Source of the DNA: Anisus vortex
Lineage: Eukaryota > Mollusca > Gastropoda > Planorbidae
Direction of reading: 5' to 3'
NCBI GenBank assembly: GCA_949126835.1
Contig: OX421497.1
Coordinates: 20,057,409-20,121,408, forward strand
DNA length: 64,000 nucleotides
Part shown: positions 58,186 to 64,000 of the stretch, piece by piece
Numbering within the stretch: position 1 is the first letter of the stretch
Layout: every line of letters starts with the position of its first letter
Made by a program: the position numbers and the translations under genes
The notes under the pieces: model-generated
Database searches by the model: none
The model's input: the letters and a program-made list of their open reading frames with translations, nothing else
What the model was told of the DNA's origin: nothing

Positions 58186-58788
58186 CAATAAAATAATAGT
58201 ACAACTTATTAACGTTGTCCTGTTTAAATAAAATAATAGTGCAACTCATTAACGTTGTCCTGTTTAAATAAAATAATAGTGCAACTCATTAACGTTGTCC
58301 TGTTTAAATAAAATAATAGTGCAACTCATTAACGTTGTCCTGTTTAAATAAAATAATAGTGCAACTCATTAACGTTGTCCTGTTTAAATAAAATAATAGT
58401 GCAACTCATTAACGTTGTCCTGTTTAAATAAAATAATAGTGCAACTTATTAACGTTGACCTGTTTAAATAAAATAATAGTGCAACTTATTAACGTTGTCC
58501 TGTTTAAATAAAATAATAGTGCAACTTATTAACGTTGTCCTGTTTAAATAAAATAATAGTGTAGCTTATTAACGTTGTCCTGTTTAAATAAAATAATAGT
58601 GCAACTTATTTACGTTGACCTGTTTAAATAAAATAATAGTGCAACTCATTAACGTTGACCTGTTTAAATAAAATAATAGTGCAACTTATTAACGTTGACC
58701 TGTTTAAATAAAATAATAGGGCAACTTATTAACGTTGACCTGTTTAAATAAAATAATAGTGCAACTTATTAACGTTGTCCTGTTGACC
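58186..58788. repeat. 40-bp minisatellite
   Basis: About 15 units (AAATAATAGTGCAACTCATT then AACGTTGTCCTGTTTAAATA). Two variant positions, CTCATT/CTTATT and GTTGTCC/GTTGACC, are blocked along the array: the CTCATT-GTCC type fills 58226-58425, mixed types follow. Confidence 0.97.
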
Positions 58789-58793
58789 TTTCT

Positions 58794-59032
58794 GTTGGGC
58801 ACGGTGGCCGAGTGGCATACTGAAGGCCCTGGGTTCGAATCCTGGTGAAGGCTAGGATATTTTCCCAGGACTCGAGGGTGTCCCTGAGTCTACCCATCCC
58901 TGACAATAGTTTGGGTAAAGTAAAGACGGCTGGGTATTGTGCTGGCCACATATCTCCTAGTATGCCGTGGCCACTGAAACTGGTGAACGCCCTATGATCA
59001 ATTTGGGTCGGCGGGTACTATGCTTTTACTTT
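58794..59032 (+). mobile_element. SINE with clear A and B boxes
   Basis: Flanked by ACCTTTCT (58786-58793, 59033-59040). The head shows TGGCCGAGTGG (A box, 58805-58815) and GGTTCGAATCC (B box, about 58832), as in Leu/Ser-type tRNAs; then the usual body and TTTTACTTTACC tail. It is inserted at the very end of the minisatellite array. Confidence 0.93.
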
Positions 59033-59040
59033 ACCTTTCT

Positions 59041-59698
59041 ACAATATATAAAGCTAGAAATAGAAAATAGTTTAACAAAGCAGAAGCAAAGAATGTCGAC
59101 ATGGACATAGATGGAGACAGAGAGAGACAGACAGAGAGGAAGTAGTTAGATGATATATCTATGTATCCATATGTAGGCCTATACAAGCTAAATGAATGTA
59201 TTGTGCTTTGATTTGGGTTTCTTTTTCTTTCAGGGGCGGAGAATAGGTGGGGGCTTGAGGGGCTTGGGGGCGTGGGAGTGTGTCTGCCTTGACTACCTGG
59301 TTCCATTGTGGCTCGAAGGTCATAGGAACATAGCGAAATTTAGCCGAAAGTCGTCACTCCAGGATTGTTGTCGTGTCGCCTAAGTATTTTTTCATTTGTT
59401 TACGTTTGTGTCATAGAGAACGCAGGTGGCGCCACAAGAAGGCTCTGTTTGCTTTAGTGTCAAGTTCAAAGGTTTTCTTTCTTTACTGGCAAAAGTAGTG
59501 ATAGAAACCAGGTTTTTGGATATTGCTATCTATGCTTGCACCTTTCGCCAAGGCCGTACAATAGGTGGCCAATGTCTGGGTTTTCTATTAGGACCCTATA
59601 TATATATATATATATATCTAGTGACTGTGGTCCCAAGTAAGGTTTTTCTCAGCGCCTTGTTTATGCAAAGACACTAAGCTTTTGATTACATTGTGTGT
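59041..59698. other. Unassigned sequence
   Basis: TA microsatellite at 59598-59618. No supported gene. Confidence 0.5.
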
Positions 59699-59706
59699 CA
59701 TGTACA

Positions 59707-59890
59707 TATTTATTTAAACAATGGCTGGTCCTTGTCGAAATGTAGTGTTTGGATCCAATTTAATTTAAGCAATGACTGGTCCTTGTCGAAATGTATTGTT
59801 TGGCCCCAATTTTATTTAAACAATGACTGGTCCTTGTCGAAATGTAGTGTTTGGACCCAATTTAATTTAAACAATGACTGATCTTTGAAT
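59707..59890. repeat. About 57-bp tandem repeat, 3+ copies
   Basis: Units contain TTTATTTAAACAATGACTGG, TCCTTGTCGAAATGTAGTGT and TTGGACCCAATT. The 62-codon ORF through it is an artefact. Confidence 0.92.
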
Positions 59891-60119
59891 GATATAGATT
59901 TTGATGAGGTGATTGATAAGTTTGCAGTTTTGAAGAGCAGGAAAGAAAAAAAATTTCAATAAAGTACTTTTAATGTCAAAATAACTTAATCGTGCGGTTG
60001 TTTCAGTTGTTTGTTGCTTTTACTTTTTGAAATTAAATTAAATTTTTTTTTTTTTTGTCATATTTGAACTGTAGGCGTGTTTTAAGGAGACGAAAATTAT
60101 GGTGAATGTCGTGGGTCGG

Positions 60120-60180
60120 GGGGGGGGTGACACCCAAAGTTTACCGCACCGGGTGACACCAGCTCTCGGTACGCCACTGG
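60120..60180. mobile_element. Possible DNA-transposon end relic
   Basis: GGGTGACACC occurs twice and the segment ends CTCTCGGTACGCCACTGG, whose complement begins CCAGTGGCGTA, a common terminal motif of DNA transposons. No partner end found. Confidence 0.35.
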
Positions 60181-60252
60181 TTATAAGGATATATTGACTC
60201 GGAACATACCGTATCATCATCATCATCATCATCATCATCAATCCCATGACTG

Positions 60253-60771
60253 TTAAGGTCGTTGGGGGGAGCGAATGGACACTTCGGCAGTCAACTTTCT
60301 CCACTTTTGCCTATCTTGCATGGTTGTCAATAGTTGAGTCAACTGCAGCCCTGTCCAATCCTTGACATTGTCGAACCAGCATCTCCGCTGACGGCCTCGC
60401 CTACGCCCACCTTCCACCGTGCCCTGGAGAATTGTTTTTGTCAGGCTATTGTGACGCAACACGTGACCGAACCATGTCAGTTTGCGCCGTTTGATTGTAG
60501 CCATAATGTTATCTCGAGGGCCTGCTATTGAGGACATTCTGGCCCACACATACGCATTGGTCCTGTGTTCTACATAGGAGATTCGAAGTATAATTCTCAT
60601 GCATTTATTTTCGAACGCCTGCAACTTATTTTCAGTTGATGAAAGAAGCATCCATGTCTCAGATCCATACAGAACAATAGTTCTGACAAGGGCTCTGTAA
60701 ATTCTAAGCTTTATTGGGTGACCAATGCTTTTAATGGTCCAGACTCTGTTTAGGCGAGCCATTGCCGCCAT
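60253..60771 (-). pseudogene. LINE RT C-terminal region
   Basis: A 172-codon frame with MAAMARLNRVW, LVRTIVLYGSETW, LQAFENKCMR, KRRKLTWFGHVLRHNSLTK and EGGRRRGRQRRCWFDN: the thumb and conserved C-terminal G-H-V-L-R of this LINE type. It runs into the tail without a natural stop before the repeat region. Confidence 0.88.
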
Positions 60772-60805
60772 CGCAGTCCCAATCCTAGTTGCTCAAATTT
60801 CTGAC

Positions 60806-61301
60806 TCACAGCGTCCGTCTGTGGATATGATTGCTCCTAGATATTTTGAAATTATTTACTTCTTCCAGTTGTTGTTGGTTCAATATGATGTTTACACTTC
60901 TGGCATCTGTGGAGTTGATCATTATTTTACTCTTTTCTGAACTGTTTTCCATTCCGTATGCCTTTGCTCTATCTGCAAGCATGTCTGTGAGCTCTTGTAA
61001 CTCTTTGTTGCTCCCGGCCAACAGGTCCATATCATCAGCAAATCTTAGATTGCATAGGGGTCTTCCCACGACGGAGATTGATGGATGGTAATCATCGAGT
61101 GTTTCTTGCAAGATTTTTTCTAGGAAGATATTGAATAGAACTGGCGATAGGATGCAGCTTTGTCGGATTCCAATTGACATCTTGAAGAAGTCCCCCATAC
61201 AACGCCAAACAACCATTTAGTTGAACTGCACTGCTTGCTTGATTGTAGAGTGCTTCTATTGCCTGTATCAGTCCTTCTTCAATGCTGTAGCTTCTCATCA
61301 C
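60806..61301 (-). pseudogene. LINE reverse transcriptase core
   Basis: Two overlapping frames: 61301-61092 with EEGLIQAIEALYNQASSAVQ, and 61216-60806 with motif B (IGIRQSCILSPVLFNIFL; the usual G-C is S-C) and the catalytic RFADDMDLL (F-A-D-D at 61042-61031), then LADRAKAYGM...KSKIMINST. A frameshift separates motif A from motif B. Confidence 0.87.
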
Positions 61302-61684
61302 TTGCCATAATCCATAGTGCCATATACGATCAAATGATTTCTTAAAATCGATGAAGTTATAATGGATTTCGCATTAGTGTTGTATGTGTTTTTCTTTGAG
61401 CAAGCGACAGTTAAAAATCTGCTCAATTGTGCTTCTGCCTGGTCTGAAACCTGCCTGTTCTTCTGCAAGTACTTCTTCAGCCATAGGTTTTAGTCTGTTG
61501 AGGATAACTTTTAGCATTACCTTACTAGGATGGCTGATGATACTTATTGTCCTGTAGTACTGGGAATTTTTTCATATTGCCTTTCTGAGGGCAATAGTTA
61601 TATGAGTGACAGCTTCCATTCCCTGGGCCATTTTTTTTTTCCATATCTCTTGGCAGATTGTTGTAAGTGATTTTGTTACTGCAG

Positions 61685-63235
61685 GGCCCGCATGTTTCAG
61701 GGATCTATATATTTATGAACAATATGATCAATGTTTTTGTAAACCAAATGAACTTTCTTTCTTTTTTTTTTAAACAAAAGGACAATTAGAGATTTTATTT
61801 TCGATAAGCTGTTTAATTACATTACCCTGACCTAAAAAATAATATAATTTTCGAACACTTCCTGTTTGTTCTGACCAATGGTGTTTGGCTTATACCGGTT
61901 AGAGGTCAACACCTTACCTCAACAATTCTTGGATATTTTCAACCTTGAAGGTTTTCTAGAAACAATAACCGGAAACAAAACAACAGAAACGAAATTTGAA
62001 CAAACAACAACACGTTGTCTATTCATATAGAATGTCTAACTCAATTCAATTTTTTTTTAAAGTTTCAAAGAACCTCAAAACTAAAACCAGACATTGTTGC
62101 CAACCAGGAAAACTGATAGTTTCTACAATTAAAATCTGTCGCTGATCAAAGACAGGTACGCCGTCTTCATCTCCTCTTATGTTACAATCAATGAAGGAAA
62201 GAAGAAAGGAGAAAGACGTAATATAATCATAGACGTGGCCGTCCCAATGATCTTAGTGGATAGAGATCCCCCTTCTTGTTGACTTCTACCCTTTACGGGT
62301 TTGTTTGAAGATTCCATCAATACTCGGGAGGAAAAACAACAAGAACGTCACCATGGTTAACATTTTCAAAGGATGCAATTTTTTTCTGGCGTTGGATTTC
62401 TGGAGGACTAGCTGGAAGGTACAAATACAAGCGGGGTTTCCTCTTTTGTGTGTGGGTTAAATTCTACACTTTTGCACCCCGAGGCCAGTGTCGAAAAATT
62501 GATGTGGGGTGCTTAGTTGGTGGGGGGAGGGGCGTAATATAATCCAAAATGCCAAAGATGACAAGATAGAATAAAAAGGGGAGGGGTGTTGCTGTGAAAC
62601 TGTTGCACAATAGCATTTCGCTCTATCCGTGAGTTAAATTTAATATTACAGATAATAGATAATGTATCTGCAATGTGAGGTTTCATGTTACCACAGGGTG
62701 CACTACTGGATCTGGCTTGACACTCTTGAGAGATTATCTTTAACAAGCTGCATTGCAGGCCCGTTTAATGGCACGTGCAGTTGAGAAAAATATGAAATCA
62801 TAATAACAGAAATACAAGAAGCTGGTAGTATGTGGGTGTAAAGGCGGAGTAGGAAGAGTCTAAACTTCAAACATTGAAAAATGATTTACAAGGGAATCAA
62901 AATACAATCACTTAAATTTCATCTTTCGCTTTTTCGACCTCAAGAAACAGCAGCCGAACCTCATCGACGTCTGTGTCCTTCCTGGGACGCATGTTATATG
63001 TGTGATATAGCAACGCTGGATCCAAGATACAATTCAGTTGAGATTTGGACTGTACATAAACAAGACGTGTATGAAATGGGTCTTCGTCCAAGTTTATCAG
63101 TCAAGAACAGAAAGTATTGTTGTGTTGATCTAGTGTATACCAGTGTTGCAGCGACTAATTGATTAAACAATTGAGTATTGATTTGAGGAGCCTTCGTTTA
63201 CACTTTATGAACTAACTGTGTGTATTAGTCCTGTG
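61685..63235. other. Unassigned sequence
   Basis: Two chance ORFs (62513-62746 minus, 62881-63162 plus) lack domains; the latter has several Cys (CPSWDACYMCD) but no known motif. Confidence 0.45.
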
Positions 63236-63237
63236 AC

Positions 63238-63503
63238 ACACAGTGTCAACAGCCTCAGTGTCAACAGCCACATTGTCAACAGCCACATTGTCAACAGCCA
63301 CAGTGTCAACAGCCACAGTGTCAACGGCCACAGTGTCAACAGCCACAGTGTCAACAGCCACAGTGTCAACAGCCACAGTGTCAACAGCCACAGTGTCAAC
63401 AGCCACAGAGTCAACAGCCACAGTGTCAACAGCCACAGTGTCAACAGCCACAGTGTCAACAGCCACAGTGTCAACAGCCACAGTGTCAACAGTCACAGTG
63501 TCA
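63238..63503. repeat. 15-bp minisatellite
   Basis: About 18 units of CAGTGTCAACAGCCA. Because 15 is divisible by three and the unit has no stops in several frames on both strands, long repetitive ORFs appear; these are not genes. Confidence 0.97.
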
Positions 63504-63505
63504 GG

Positions 63506-64000
63506 TTGCTGAAGCCAGTGAACCCCGGGGACCCTTCGTGGGCAATTATTGACTGGAATCTCTACAGGTTCACAGCCGTGGTTCTCCAGGTCTCAGCTCC
63601 ATATTGCAGCACAGGTTTCACCATCGTGTTGAAGATCCTGATCTTTAGATTGCCACTCAGGTGTCTGGAAACCCAGACATTCGTGAGTTGTTTGAAAAGG
63701 CTGTCCGTGCCTTTCCGAACCTTGTTTTTACATCAGCACCCGTCCCACCTTGCTTGTCCACAATGCTGCCAAGGTAGACAAAGCTGTCCACCTGCTCGAG
63801 TGCTTCCTCTTCCAGCATGATGGTGGCATTGACCTTGAGGACCTTACTCTCCCCTTTGTGTATATTAAGACCAATACGCGCAGAAGTGGCTGCAACAGTG
63901 TTAGTTTTCTCCTGCATCTGTTGTTGGGTGAGAAGGGTAAGACCATCAGCAGAGTAAAGGACATTAAGTTGGCCCCATAAAGTCCATTGGATACCATTCC
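63506..64000 (-). mobile_element. RTE-like LINE fragment, running off the window
   Basis: The minus strand contains QQMQEKTNTVAATSARIGLN, IHKGESKVLKVN, EQVDSFVYLGSIVDKQGG and GKARTAF, then, after a shift, AETWRTTAV: the same region and order as 28917-29280 of the nested RTE-like element. The + end is truncated at the 15-bp minisatellite; the upstream RT part continues past 64000. Diverged from the nested copy and frame-broken. Confidence 0.87.

Larger units (their letters stand above)
60213..61684 (-). mobile_element. Truncated LINE (family A), second copy
   Basis: Sister of 30572-32044, same orientation, with (GAT)n tail at 60213-60240. The 5' end is truncated near 61684, where similarity to the sister stops. 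No matching target duplication found. Confidence 0.9.

Noticed and set aside
62881..63162. 93-codon ORF with CPSWDACYMCD
   Set aside because: The cysteine spacing fits no zinc-binding family I recognise; no supporting context.
63218..63820. 200-codon ORF rich in VNSHS repeats and its antisense partners
   Set aside because: Translation of the 15-bp minisatellite joined to antisense LINE sequence.

Overview
The window is AT-rich, repeat-laden eukaryotic nuclear DNA with spliced genes. The non-LTR, LTR, hAT-like and tRNA-SINE content, the SAP18 orthologue and the general texture point to a lophotrochozoan, most likely a heterobranch gastropod mollusc. That placement is inference; nothing in the window proves the species.

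Only one gene is complete. SAP18 (a subunit of the Sin3/HDAC and ASAP/PSAP complexes) lies on the + strand in three coding exons (41229-41297, 45075-45181, 46626-46917), with consensus splice sites and an AATAAA signal, giving a 155-residue protein. A second locus, on the + strand from about 56.0-56.8 kb, looks like the first coding exon(s) of a regulatory protein with two SUMO-type sites; its later exons were not found in the window. Gene relics are a broken Toll-like/LRR receptor fragment (34.5-35.8 kb), a THAP-like ORF inside a short inverted-repeat element (36.1-36.5 kb) and a tRNA-like pseudogene (22.7 kb).

Layout. 1-3.4 kb: a LINE scrap and a 13-bp minisatellite. 3433-7904: a young Gypsy-type LTR retrotransposon with 232-bp LTRs (5 differences), a 5-bp target duplication, and one stop plus two frameshifts in gag-pol. 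7938-9657: a hAT-like element with an 8-bp target duplication. 10-20 kb: minisatellites, SINE, a MITE candidate, a CR1-like LINE relic, a 28-bp perfect palindrome and a 49-bp minisatellite. 20-25.7 kb: mostly unrecognised AT-rich DNA. 25798-30548: a second hAT copy carrying a nested, nearly full-length RTE-like LINE (26530-29678), followed 23 bp later by a second kind of LINE (30572-32044). 32-41 kb: minisatellites, SINEs (one with a triplicated B box), the receptor pseudogene and a back-to-back pair of TTAA-flanked MITEs. 41-47 kb: SAP18. 47-64 kb: old SINE and hAT copies, five more tandem arrays (25, 42, 40, about 57 and 15 bp), the second gene's exon, and two more LINE fragments, one running off the window end.

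Two properties cut across the features. About a tenth of the window is minisatellite arrays with 13-57 bp units, many nearly homogeneous. The palindromic octamer TAGGCCTA occurs about 29 times, 26 of them between 37.8 and 50.5 kb around SAP18, and no exact copy was seen in the first 32 kb.

Nothing here forms an operon-like or defence-like system. The most informative content is transposon nesting, small duplications and repeat dynamics. All counts and alignments were made by eye.
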